The position numbers and the translations under genes are program-made. From an uncultured Bacteroidales bacterium (GTDB taxonomy: Bacteria; Bacteroidota; Bacteroidia; Bacteroidales; Bacteroidaceae), in contig CADCOX010000270.1 of the NCBI GenBank assembly GCA_902803195.1, positions 1 to 10,270 on the forward strand: a DNA stretch of 10,270 bases, written 5' to 3'. Below, in pieces: positions 1 to 6,104 of the stretch. The first letter of the stretch is position 1. Each line of letters starts with the position of its first letter. Below the pieces are notes generated by a model. It was not told the origin of the DNA. It saw only the letters and a list, made by a program, of their open reading frames with translations, and made no database searches.

Positions 1-287
1 CCGAACGGCATATCGCATACCACCAAAGCACGTTTCACGCCACGAACGACGCTGCGAGCATGATAAATCATCTGATCGAGTGTGATGGGGAGCGTAGTGA
101 CGTTACCTGCCATCATGTTCGATGCGCTGTCGCCCACGAGGATGACATCGATGCCTGCGCCATCCACGATTTGAGCCATTGAATAGTCATAGGAAGTGAG
201 CATTGCAATCTTCTTGCCGCTCTGTTTCATCTCGTATAAACGGTGTGTTGTCACCTTACGAGTATCTTCTACAAGATAGCCTGCCAT
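1..287 (-). CDS. panB: Ketopantoate hydroxymethyltransferase (PanB), N-terminal part, cut by window edge
   Basis: I translated this by hand on the minus strand. It gives 95 codons from ATG at 287 to the window edge, beginning MAGYLVEDTRKVTTHRLYEM. PanB (3-methyl-2-oxobutanoate hydroxymethyltransferase, EC 2.1.2.11) transfers a one-carbon unit from methylene-tetrahydrofolate to ketoisovalerate. This is the first committed step to pantothenate and CoA, in the cytosol. Family marks are visible in order: KIAMLTSYDYSMA near residues 26-38, the metal-binding LVGDSASNMM near 55-64, a TLPITLDQMIYHARSVVRG segment, and VVCDMPFG at the edge, where the Asp is the second metal-site residue. Full proteins of this family are about 265-275 residues, so roughly two thirds lies outside. 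No Shine-Dalgarno is seen. It diverges from the flippase gene, with 93 bp between the start codons. Confidence 0.95.
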   Translation of the reverse strand, partial: MAGYLVEDTRKVTTHRLYEMKQSGKKIAMLTSYDYSMAQIVDGAGIDVILVGDSASNMMAGNVTTLPITLDQMIYHARSVVRGVKRALVVCDMPF

Positions 288-321
288 TGTTTTTTTTGAG
301 TATTTAAACGTTTTTCGGCCG

Positions 322-329
322 CAAAAGTA
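322..329 (-). promoter_or_regulatory. Candidate -7 box for panB
   Basis: Read on the minus strand this is TACTTTTG, which fits the Bacteroidetes sigma-factor -7 form TAnnTTTG. It lies 34 bases before the panB ATG, so transcription would start near 315 with a leader of about 28 bases. No TTTG is seen at the expected -33 distance. The box lies within a small inverted repeat, AAAAGT-AC-ACTTTT (323-336), which could be a protein site or chance. Confidence 0.5.
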
Positions 330-351
330 CACTTTTCTCCGCATTTTACAT

Positions 352-359
352 TAACTTTG
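352..359 (+). promoter_or_regulatory. Candidate -7 box for flippase/glycosyltransferase pair
   Basis: TAACTTTG matches the Bacteroidetes -7 form TAnnTTTG exactly. It sits in the 13-mer ACATTAACTTTGC (348-360), which recurs identically in front of nadE (3928-3940). Transcription would start near 365, leaving about 15 bases before the ATG at 381. No good -33 TTTG is seen. A TTG at 357 that could be read as a start codon lies inside this box and so should not be in the mRNA. Confidence 0.6.
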
Positions 360-380
360 CCCACAAATTTGAACAAAAAC

Positions 381-1886
381 ATGAATTCTGCCTCAAATAT
401 CGAGTCGCGACACACCAAAACTACCATGGACCACGTGCTTAAATACACGGGGGTCTTCGGTGGCGTTCAGGGTCTCACGATCTTGATGAGCATCATCCGC
501 AACAAGCTTACGTCCAAGTTTCTTGGGGCTGCAGGCTACGGACTGATGGCTCAGTACATGACCATCGCGGAGTCGGTGAATCAGGCTACTAACTTTGGTA
601 TTCCATTCTCTTCAGTCCGTCATGTGTCCGAATTGTTCGAGAATGGCACAGACGACGAGATCCGTCATTTCGTGTGTGTCGTTCGAACGTGGTGTGTGTG
701 GACGACGTTGCTTGGCGCGTTCCTCTGCATCGCCGGTGCACCATTGTTGGGCTCGCTATTCTTCGAGGGCAAGCAGAGTGGCGTTTGGAGCATTGCTTTG
801 TTGGCGCCAATGATTATCGCGCTTGGCATGACGGCAGGTGAGGCATCCATACTGAAGGGTCTACGACGTCTGAAGCGTGTGGCGCTCATCACGGCCCTCG
901 GGGCTGTCTCCACGCTCTGCCTCACCGTCCCTCTTTATTGGGCATTCGGCATACAGGGAATCATTGTTGCGCTCGACATCAGCACCTTGGCTGTCCTCGC
1001 CATCCATCTGGCCTTCACTACCCCACTCTATCCTTGGCGAGTGTCCATCTTCTCTAAACAGGTGTTCCACGATGGTTGGCAGATGATCCGCATTGGCGTT
1101 CCCTACATCCTGGCAGCCGTGGCTGGAGCCATCATGGCAACCTCGCTTCAGGCCGTTCTTAAACGTTATGGCTCCGATGAGATTGTAGGGTTCTACCGTG
1201 TTGGCTACACGATGATGGTCACTTATGCTGGACTTGTCTTCGCGGCTTTCGAGTCCGATTTCTTTCCGCGTCTCTCAAGTGTCAACCACGACATCGCCCT
1301 ACGCAACCAGACCATCAACCAGCAGATACGCGTCAGTGTACTCCTCATCGCGCCTCTCCTCATCGGCATGATGGTGATGATGCCCATCATCTTGCGTTTA
1401 CTCTACAACAGCAACTTCCTACCGGCCACCGAGATGGCCATCTGCGCGGTGTTCTACACCTATCTGCGAGCCATCACCATTCCCATCAGTTACACCGCCT
1501 TGGCTTGTGGTGACTCACGCATCTATCTGGCCATGGAGGTGATCTACGATGCATTCTCACTCTTCATCATCGCCGTTTGTTATCAACATTTCGGTCTCAT
1601 CGGTGCTGGCATCGGCCTCTCACTCTCTTCGTTGTTCGACATGTTCCTTATCGGCATCACCTACAGCCTCCATTACCACTTCCGCATGACGCTGCCCACG
1701 TTCTCGCTGGCTCTGCAGCAAGCGCTTCTGGTGGGGGCCACATTGGCTGTCTGTCTCGTGTTGCCTCCTTTCTTGAAGTATCCCGTTGGTGCTTGTCTCT
1801 TGTGTCTGTCCGCTTGGCGTAGCTATGGCATCCTTGAGCGTGAGACGGCCATCATCCCCAAACTGCGCAAGAAGCTTCATCTCTGA
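381..1886 (+). CDS. Oligosaccharide flippase (Wzx-like polysaccharide transporter)
   Basis: The protein has 501 residues and is an integral membrane protein with about 12-14 hydrophobic spans along nearly its whole length. It resembles the polysaccharide transport (PST/Wzx) branch of the MOP flippases, which turn undecaprenyl-linked oligosaccharide units across the inner membrane for O-antigen or capsule assembly. The region near residue 40, with MSIIRNKLTSKFLGAAGYGL, is typical of the first helix and loop of these proteins: short positively charged stretch, then a 'GxxGYG' turn. Length is normal for the family. I chose the ATG at 381. An in-frame TTG at 357 lies inside the -7 box, and an ATG at 426 would also give a complete first helix. 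The stop is 13 bases before the glycosyltransferase start, so the two are probably co-transcribed. The transported glycan cannot be told from sequence. Confidence 0.88.
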   Translation: MNSASNIESRHTKTTMDHVLKYTGVFGGVQGLTILMSIIRNKLTSKFLGAAGYGLMAQYMTIAESVNQATNFGIPFSSVRHVSELFENGTDDEIRHFVCVVRTWCVWTTLLGAFLCIAGAPLLGSLFFEGKQSGVWSIALLAPMIIALGMTAGEASILKGLRRLKRVALITALGAVSTLCLTVPLYWAFGIQGIIVALDISTLAVLAIHLAFTTPLYPWRVSIFSKQVFHDGWQMIRIGVPYILAAVAGAIMATSLQAVLKRYGSDEIVGFYRVGYTMMVTYAGLVFAAFESDFFPRLSSVNHDIALRNQTINQQIRVSVLLIAPLLIGMMVMMPIILRLLYNSNFLPATEMAICAVFYTYLRAITIPISYTALACGDSRIYLAMEVIYDAFSLFIIAVCYQHFGLIGAGIGLSLSSLFDMFLIGITYSLHYHFRMTLPTFSLALQQALLVGATLAVCLVLPPFLKYPVGACLLCLSAWRSYGILERETAIIPKLRKKLHL

Positions 1887-1899
1887 ACCTCGACCGCTT

Positions 1900-2883
1900 A
1901 TGCCTGCTATATCCATCCTCATCGCTGCTTATAATGCTGAGTCAACGCTCGTTCGTTGTCTCGATTCGCTTGCGCAACAATCGATGACCGATTTTCAGGC
2001 CATTTGTGTTGACGACTGCTCCACCGACGGCACCCTCGCGCTCCTCCAACGCCGTGCAGCTGCTGATTCTAGATTTGTTGTCCTGCAGACTGCTTCCAAC
2101 AGTGGTCATGCTGTAGCACGTAACCTGGCCTTACAACAGGCCGAAGCGCCTTACGTCACCATGCTCGATGCCGACGATTGGCTCTCACCCGATGCTCTCG
2201 AACGGGCTCTCGAAGTGTTTCGTGAGCATCCATCTACAGACTGCGTTGTCTTTCGACTTAGGTATCACGATGCTGCCACGGGCTTAGAACATGATTTCGG
2301 TCTACCAGCCGAATTGCTCTCTGGCGGTGCACTCGATGGCCTCGAGGCTTGCAAAAAGAGTCTCAACCGATGGCAACTGCATGGCCTTTATGTCACGCGC
2401 ACCGCGCTCCATCGGCGCTATTCCTACGACACTTCCTGCCGCCTCTATAGCGATGAGAACGCTACACATCTCCACTATCTTCATAGCCGCGAGGTGCGTG
2501 CCTGCGAGGGTGTTTATTTCTACTATCGTCATCCCTCTGCACAGACAGCGCAGTTCAGCATCCGTCGTTTCGACCTCATCGATGCCAACTTCAACCTGCT
2601 TTTGAGTCTCAAGCACGAAGGTCTCTCCACCGATATCATCAAACACTACGAGGTCATCCGCTGGGAGAACTTCCTTGGGTGCTATCGTCTCTTCCTCCGT
2701 CATGAACAGGAGCTTACGCCCGAACAGCGCCTCGATATCCGCGAGCGTCTCACAACCATCCTCCACACCTTCCGCCCTTCTCGCCTTCCCCTTCGCGCCC
2801 GTTGGAAGCCTGGTTACCTCCTCACCCTCAACGCTTCCCTCTTCAACCTCCAACAACGCCTCTACGTCCGTTTCCGCAAGTGA
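1900..2883 (+). CDS. Glycosyltransferase family 2
   Basis: The protein has 327 residues and a GT-A fold start, PAISILIAAYNAESTLVRCL. It then shows VDDCSTDGT (residues 37-45), a SGHAVARN loop (68-75) that fits the usual 'N-G-x-x-x-A-R-N' motif, and LDADDW (89-94), which carries the metal and nucleotide-sugar binding DxD at 90-92. These establish an inverting GT2 enzyme that moves a sugar from a nucleotide-sugar donor in the cytosol. The acceptor and sugar are unknown. The C-terminal half is rich in basic and aromatic residues and has no clear membrane span. The frame is open upstream to 1786, inside the flippase gene, but the first 38 residues there are shadow sequence. The ATG at 1900 begins exactly at the beta-strand that opens GT2 domains. 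It follows the flippase by 13 bases. The last 130 bases of the gene are already strongly pyrimidine-rich and run into the tract that follows. Confidence 0.9.
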   Translation: MPAISILIAAYNAESTLVRCLDSLAQQSMTDFQAICVDDCSTDGTLALLQRRAAADSRFVVLQTASNSGHAVARNLALQQAEAPYVTMLDADDWLSPDALERALEVFREHPSTDCVVFRLRYHDAATGLEHDFGLPAELLSGGALDGLEACKKSLNRWQLHGLYVTRTALHRRYSYDTSCRLYSDENATHLHYLHSREVRACEGVYFYYRHPSAQTAQFSIRRFDLIDANFNLLLSLKHEGLSTDIIKHYEVIRWENFLGCYRLFLRHEQELTPEQRLDIRERLTTILHTFRPSRLPLRARWKPGYLLTLNASLFNLQQRLYVRFRK

Positions 2884-2885
2884 CG

Positions 2886-3070
2886 CTCTTCCTCCCTTCT
2901 TCCTCGCTTCCTTCCTCGCTTCCTTCTTCTTCCCCTTCTTCCCTCCCTTCCTCGCTTCCTCCTTCTTCCCTTCTTCCCTCCCTTCCTCCTTTCTTCCCTC
3001 CCTTCCCTCTTTTCTTCTCTTCCTCCTGTTCTCCCTTCTTCCCTTTATTCCCTCCCTTTCCTCCCCTCCC
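2886..3070 (+). repeat. Long pyrimidine tract (C/T low-complexity)
   Basis: For about 185 bases the plus strand is almost purely C and T, with only isolated G or A. It contains tandem 12-mers TTCCTCGCTTCC at 2900-2911 and 2912-2923, with a third copy at 2948-2959. It also contains a 19-base direct repeat, CTTCTTCCCTCCCTTCCTC, at 2935-2953 and 2970-2988. The tract resumes at 3108-3154 after the 30-bp hairpin repeat. No gene is supported here: the open frames across it encode only Ser/Leu/Pro/Phe-rich strings (plus strand) or Glu/Lys/Arg/Gly-rich strings (minus strand). Such a homopurine-homopyrimidine run can in principle form triplex DNA. Confidence 0.85.
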
Positions 3071-3077
3071 ACAAAGC

Positions 3078-3107
3078 GCCACTGTTCCCGACGGGTCACC
3101 GTCGGGT
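3078..3107. repeat. 30-bp dispersed hairpin repeat, copy 1
   Basis: This 30-bp segment is identical to 5997-6026. It contains a perfect 8-bp stem, CCCGACGG (3087-3094) and CCGTCGGG (3099-3106), with a GTCA loop, preceded by GCCACTGTT. It sits inside the pyrimidine tract between the glycosyltransferase and rubrerythrin genes, which converge here. It could act as a transcription end for the flippase/glycosyltransferase mRNA, but no T-run follows, only a C/T mix. Confidence 0.85.
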
Positions 3108-3163
3108 CCTTCTCCTCTTCCTTCCCCCTCCCTTCCTCCCTTCTCCCCCCCCCTCAACAACAA

Positions 3164-3187
3164 GGGCCGTGCCCTATGGCACAGCCC
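3164..3187 (-). terminator. Terminator-like hairpin after rubrerythrin
   Basis: The two arms are GGGCCGTGCC (3164-3173) and GGCACAGCCC (3178-3187), with a 4-base loop. On the minus strand all ten positions pair, one of them as a G-U wobble, and TTGTTGTTG follows. On the plus strand one position is a C-A mismatch, and CTGTCTGTTTTT follows. It lies 29 bases past the rubrerythrin stop. It probably ends that mRNA and might also stop readthrough from the plus-strand genes. Confidence 0.7.
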
Positions 3188-3216
3188 CTGTCTGTTTTTG
3201 ATTCTCGCGTCAGCGC

Positions 3217-3771
3217 TTACTTATCACCAAAGTAGCGGTTGTAAAGGCCCTGGAAGCCCTGTCCGTGGCGAGCTTCGTCCTTTGCCATCTCATGAACGGT
3301 GTCATGGATAGCATCGAGGTCGAGAGCTTTAGCTTTCTTGGCAATCTCCATCTTGCCGGCACATGCACCACACTCGGCTTCCATGCGCTTCTTCAGGTTG
3401 GTCTTTGTGTCCCAGACGCACTCGCCCAGCAATTCTGCAAAGCGGCTGGCGTGGTCGGCTTCCTCAAAGGCATAGCGCTTGAAGGCCTCTGCAATCTCGG
3501 GATAACCCTCGCGGTCAGCTTGGCGAGCCATGGCCAAATACATACCTACTTCAGAGCATTCGCCCTCGAAATGGGAACGGAGTCCTGCAACAATCTCGGG
3601 ATCTGCGTCCTTGGCAATGCCAATGACATGCTCGGTGACGAACTGAAGTCCGGCATCTTCTTTCAGTTCTTTGAACTTGCTGCCAGGAACTTTACACTGC
3701 GGGCAGCGCTCGGGGGGCTCGGGACCTTCGTGGATATAACCACATACTGTGCATACAAATTTCTTTGTCAT
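3217..3771 (-). CDS. Reverse-type rubrerythrin (rubredoxin domain first)
   Basis: The protein has 184 residues. The N-terminus is a rubredoxin-like iron site with CTVCGY (Cys7, Cys10) and CPQC (Cys23, Cys26). The rest is a ferritin-like four-helix diiron domain: EGECSEVGMY near 69-78, FEEADH with E104-x-x-H107, a second Glu-containing helix near 131-133, and KDEARH with E166-x-x-H169. Having the rubredoxin domain at the N-terminus marks the 'reverse' rubrerythrins. Members of that group in clostridia reduce hydrogen peroxide with electrons passed from NAD(P)H through the iron centres, and the same cytosolic peroxide-defence role is inferred here for an anaerobe. Cys134 and Cys137 (ECGAC) are extra and of unknown role. 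The start ATG at 3771 places the first Cys at residue 7, as expected. The gene is monocistronic, diverges from nadE, and ends in a hairpin. Confidence 0.94.
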   Translation of the reverse strand: MTKKFVCTVCGYIHEGPEPPERCPQCKVPGSKFKELKEDAGLQFVTEHVIGIAKDADPEIVAGLRSHFEGECSEVGMYLAMARQADREGYPEIAEAFKRYAFEEADHASRFAELLGECVWDTKTNLKKRMEAECGACAGKMEIAKKAKALDLDAIHDTVHEMAKDEARHGQGFQGLYNRYFGDK

Positions 3772-3849
3772 CGTTTTGGATGGGTTTATAGGTTAATAAA
3801 ATGTGTTAGTTAGAATTCGTTCGGCGTGATGGCCGCCGTTTTCTTGGAG

Positions 3850-3881
3850 CAAAGTAAACGCTTTTTTCGTTGTTGACCAAA
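3850..3881 (-). promoter_or_regulatory. Candidate rubrerythrin promoter
   Basis: On the minus strand TTTG (3881-3878) is followed after 20 bases by TTACTTTG (3857-3850). This fits the Bacteroidetes TTTG-N19-21-TAnnTTTG layout, with one change in the -7 box (TT for TA). It is the only promoter in the window with both boxes at the right spacing. Transcription would start near 3843, with a leader of about 70 bases. The palindrome at 3883-3905 lies directly upstream of the -33 box. Confidence 0.6.
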
Positions 3882-3882
3882 C

Positions 3883-3905
3883 TTTTTGCACAAAATCTGC
3901 AAAAA
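3883..3905. promoter_or_regulatory. Perfect 8-7-8 palindrome between rubrerythrin and nadE
   Basis: TTTTTGCA (3883-3890), seven bases, then TGCAAAAA (3898-3905) form an exact inverted repeat. It starts one base upstream of the rubrerythrin -33 box and ends 25 bases before the nadE -7 box, so a bound dimer could affect either gene. I do not recognise the site as that of a specific regulator. The surrounding DNA is A/T-rich, which makes chance symmetry more likely. Confidence 0.4.
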
Positions 3906-3930
3906 ATGCACCCGTTTCGAAGAATAACAT

Positions 3931-3938
3931 TAACTTTG
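3931..3938 (+). promoter_or_regulatory. Candidate -7 box for nadE
   Basis: TAACTTTG matches TAnnTTTG exactly and sits in the same 13-mer, ACATTAACTTTGC, as the flippase promoter. The expected start near 3945 gives a leader of about 25 A-rich bases, typical of Bacteroidetes. A clear -33 box is not seen. TGCACCC occurs in the box region (3937-3943) and 30 bases earlier (3907-3913). Confidence 0.6.
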
Positions 3939-3969
3939 CACCCAGAAACACATAAAAGACCAAAAGGAA

Positions 3970-5898
3970 ATGAACTACGGATTCGTTAAGATTGCAGCCG
4001 CCGTACCCGAAGTGCGTGTGGCCGACCCGAAATTCAACGTACAACAGGTTGAGAACCTCGTCATCCAAGCTGAGGGCCGTGGCATTGAAGTCATCTGCCT
4101 GCCCGAACTATCACTCACAGGCTATTCGTGCGGTGATCTCTTCGCCCAGCAATTGTTGCTCGACGAGGCCGAGATGGCTCTCATCCACCTCCTCAATTTC
4201 TCTCGTTCGCTCGACATCATCACCATTGTCGGACTGCCCGTGCCCTATAAGGGCGCACTCTTCAATTGCGCTGCCGTCCTGCAGAAGGGCAAGATCCTCG
4301 GTCTCGTCCCTAAGACGTTCCTTCCCAACTACCGCGAGTTCTACGAGATGCGGTGGTTCAACAGTGCTTCGGCATTGCCCGCCGATGCCACAGTTTGGCT
4401 TTGTGGACAACAGGTGCGCATCTCCTCGCATCAACTCTTCCGAACGCCTTCCTTTACCTTCGGTGTTGAACTCTGCGAGGATCTATGGTCCACTATCCCG
4501 CCATCCTCACGCCTGACGCTTCATGGTGCCGAGATCGTCTTCAACCTCAGTGCTGACAACGATGTGGTGGGTAAGCTCGCTTACCTCAAGGGCCTTCTCG
4601 CCCAGCAGAGTGCTCGTTGTCTCTGTGGTTATGTCTATAGTGCTGCAGGCTTTGGTGAGAGCACCCAGGATGTGGTGTTCAGTGGCAAGGCTTTTGTTTA
4701 TGAGAACGGACGACTGCTGGCTGAAGCGGCTCCCCACTCATTGAAAGGACAGATCATCGAGAGCGAGATTGACGTTGAGCGTCTGCGTGCTGAACGCCGC
4801 ATCAACGCCACCTTCGCAGCTTCTGCCATACGCTTGTCCGATGCCGACCAATTCACCAGTGTCGACACGGCGCTCATCAGCCAGCATGACTTCAAGTTGA
4901 CCCGTAACATCAACGCCCATCCCTTTGTACCATCGGGCAGCGACCTCGATGAGCGCTGTCAGGAGATCTTCGCCATTCAGACCGAAGGACTGGCAAAGCG
5001 ACTCGTCCATACCAACTCCCAGACGGCAGTCATCGGCATCTCGGGAGGACTCGACTCCACGTTGGCACTGCTTGTCACCGTGCGTGCCTTCGATCTCCTT
5101 GGCCTTGACCGCCGTGGCATTGTGGGTGTCACCATGCCTGGCTTTGGCACTACCGACCGCACCTACAACAATGCTGTCGACCTCATGCATGCACTCGGCA
5201 TCACCACACAGGAGGTGAACATACGCAAAGCGGTGCTCCAACATTTCGACGACATCAACCACGATCCTGCTGAGCAGGACGTCACCTACGAGAATGCCCA
5301 GGCTCGCGAGCGTACACAGATCCTCATGGACCTGGCCAACCAACTGAATGGCCTTGTCATCGGCACGGGCGACCTCTCGGAGTTAGCTCTCGGATGGTGC
5401 ACCTACAACGGCGACCATATGTCCATGTATGGTGTCAACACAGGTGTTCCCAAGACGCTCGTTCAGCACTTGGTACGTTGGGTGGCCGAACGACAGGAGA
5501 CGGCAGCCTCGGCCATCCTCCTCGACATCGTGGCAACGCCCATCAGCCCCGAACTGATCCCTGCTGACGAACATGGCCAAATCAAGCAGAAGACCGAGGA
5601 CCTCGTAGGCCCCTACGAGCTTCACGACTTCTTCCTCTACTATGCCATGCGCTGGGGTTTCCGTCCGACCAAGATCTTCTTCTTGGCCACCAAAGCCTTT
5701 GATGGCGTCTACACCTCTGCCATCATTAAGCAATGGCTCACCACCTTCTATCGTCGCTTCTTCTCGCAGCAGTTCAAGCGCTCCTGTCTCCCCGATGGTC
5801 CCAAGGTGGGTAGCGTGAGCCTCTCCCCCCGTGGCGATTGGCGTATGCCCAGCGACGCCTCCCGCGATGCCTGGCTCTCCGAATGCGAAAGCCTCTAA
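3970..5898 (+). CDS. nadE: Glutamine-dependent NAD+ synthase
   Basis: The protein has 642 residues and two domains. Residues 1 to about 300 are a nitrilase-type glutaminase with the Glu-Lys-Cys triad: E46 in CLPELSLTGY, K115 in LVPKTFLPNY, and C169 in GVELCEDLW. Residues from about 330 are the ATP-pyrophosphatase NAD synthase domain, with the P-loop ISGGLDST (S358-G-G-L-D-S363) and the GTGDLSELALGWCTYNGDHM substrate region. It makes NAD+ from nicotinic acid adenine dinucleotide, ATP and glutamine, with ammonia passed between the domains (EC 6.3.5.1), in the cytosol. Length is usual for the two-domain form. The ATG at 3970 is preceded by AAAAGGAA, too close for a normal Shine-Dalgarno. It is probably expressed alone from its own promoter. 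No terminator hairpin is visible after the stop, where a 7-bp repeat array begins almost at once. Confidence 0.97.
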   Translation: MNYGFVKIAAAVPEVRVADPKFNVQQVENLVIQAEGRGIEVICLPELSLTGYSCGDLFAQQLLLDEAEMALIHLLNFSRSLDIITIVGLPVPYKGALFNCAAVLQKGKILGLVPKTFLPNYREFYEMRWFNSASALPADATVWLCGQQVRISSHQLFRTPSFTFGVELCEDLWSTIPPSSRLTLHGAEIVFNLSADNDVVGKLAYLKGLLAQQSARCLCGYVYSAAGFGESTQDVVFSGKAFVYENGRLLAEAAPHSLKGQIIESEIDVERLRAERRINATFAASAIRLSDADQFTSVDTALISQHDFKLTRNINAHPFVPSGSDLDERCQEIFAIQTEGLAKRLVHTNSQTAVIGISGGLDSTLALLVTVRAFDLLGLDRRGIVGVTMPGFGTTDRTYNNAVDLMHALGITTQEVNIRKAVLQHFDDINHDPAEQDVTYENAQARERTQILMDLANQLNGLVIGTGDLSELALGWCTYNGDHMSMYGVNTGVPKTLVQHLVRWVAERQETAASAILLDIVATPISPELIPADEHGQIKQKTEDLVGPYELHDFFLYYAMRWGFRPTKIFFLATKAFDGVYTSAIIKQWLTTFYRRFFSQQFKRSCLPDGPKVGSVSLSPRGDWRMPSDASRDAWLSECESL

Positions 5899-5902
5899 CC
5901 CT

Positions 5903-5951
5903 CTCAACTCTTAACTATTAACTCTTAACTTTTAACTTTTAACTCTCAACT
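5903..5951 (+). repeat. Tandem array of seven 7-bp units
   Basis: Seven back-to-back heptamers fit NTYAACT: CTCAACT, CTTAACT, ATTAACT, CTTAACT, TTTAACT, TTTAACT, CTCAACT. The array fills most of the 71-bp gap between nadE and the rhamnosidase start. Several units contain TAACTTTT, one base from the TAnnTTTG -7 form, so the array may hold or mimic a promoter. A period that is not a multiple of three and near two thirds of a helical turn means copy changes would alter promoter spacing. The units are imperfect, which lowers slippage. Confidence 0.9.
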
Positions 5952-6104
5952 TCCCCCTCCTCCTCCCCCATGTCCCACCCTTCCCTTTTCCCCACGGCCA
6001 CTGTTCCCGACGGGTCACCGTCGGGTGCCTCCCGCCCCTCCCTCCCCTTCTTCCCCCTCCTCTCCTTTGCCCTCCTTCTTTCCTTCTCCCTCTTCCTCTC
6101 CTCC
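5952..6104 (+). other. Pyrimidine-rich leader and signal-peptide coding tract
   Basis: The 18 bases before the rhamnosidase ATG (5952-5969) contain no purine at all. The tract then continues through the start of the gene to the lipobox Cys codon at 6105, broken mainly by the 30-bp hairpin repeat. Within the gene the tract reads as CTC, TTC, TCC and CCC codons, so C/T repeats are translated into a Leu/Phe/Ser/Pro helix that serves as the signal peptide. There is no Shine-Dalgarno and no A-rich leader. Confidence 0.75.

Noticed and set aside
357..380. TTG at 357 as the flippase start
   Set aside because: The codon is inside the -7 promoter box, so it should lie upstream of the transcript; the ATG at 381 fits better.
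1786..1899. Earlier start for the glycosyltransferase
   Set aside because: The 38 residues overlap the flippase gene in another frame and have no GT2 character; the domain begins at 1900.
2302..3099. Minus-strand open frame of 265 codons rich in Glu, Lys, Arg and Gly
   Set aside because: It is the complement of the pyrimidine tract plus the shadow of the glycosyltransferase gene. Its composition follows the low-complexity DNA and it has no domain.
3164..3187. This hairpin as a third copy of the 30-bp repeat
   Set aside because: Its sequence is unrelated to the CCCGACGG stem; it is an ordinary terminator-like hairpin.
2675..3235. Plus-strand open frames across the pyrimidine tract encoding Ser/Leu/Phe/Pro-rich proteins
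   Set aside because: They begin inside the glycosyltransferase gene in other frames and merely translate C/T repeats. Unlike the tract at 5970, no conserved domain follows.
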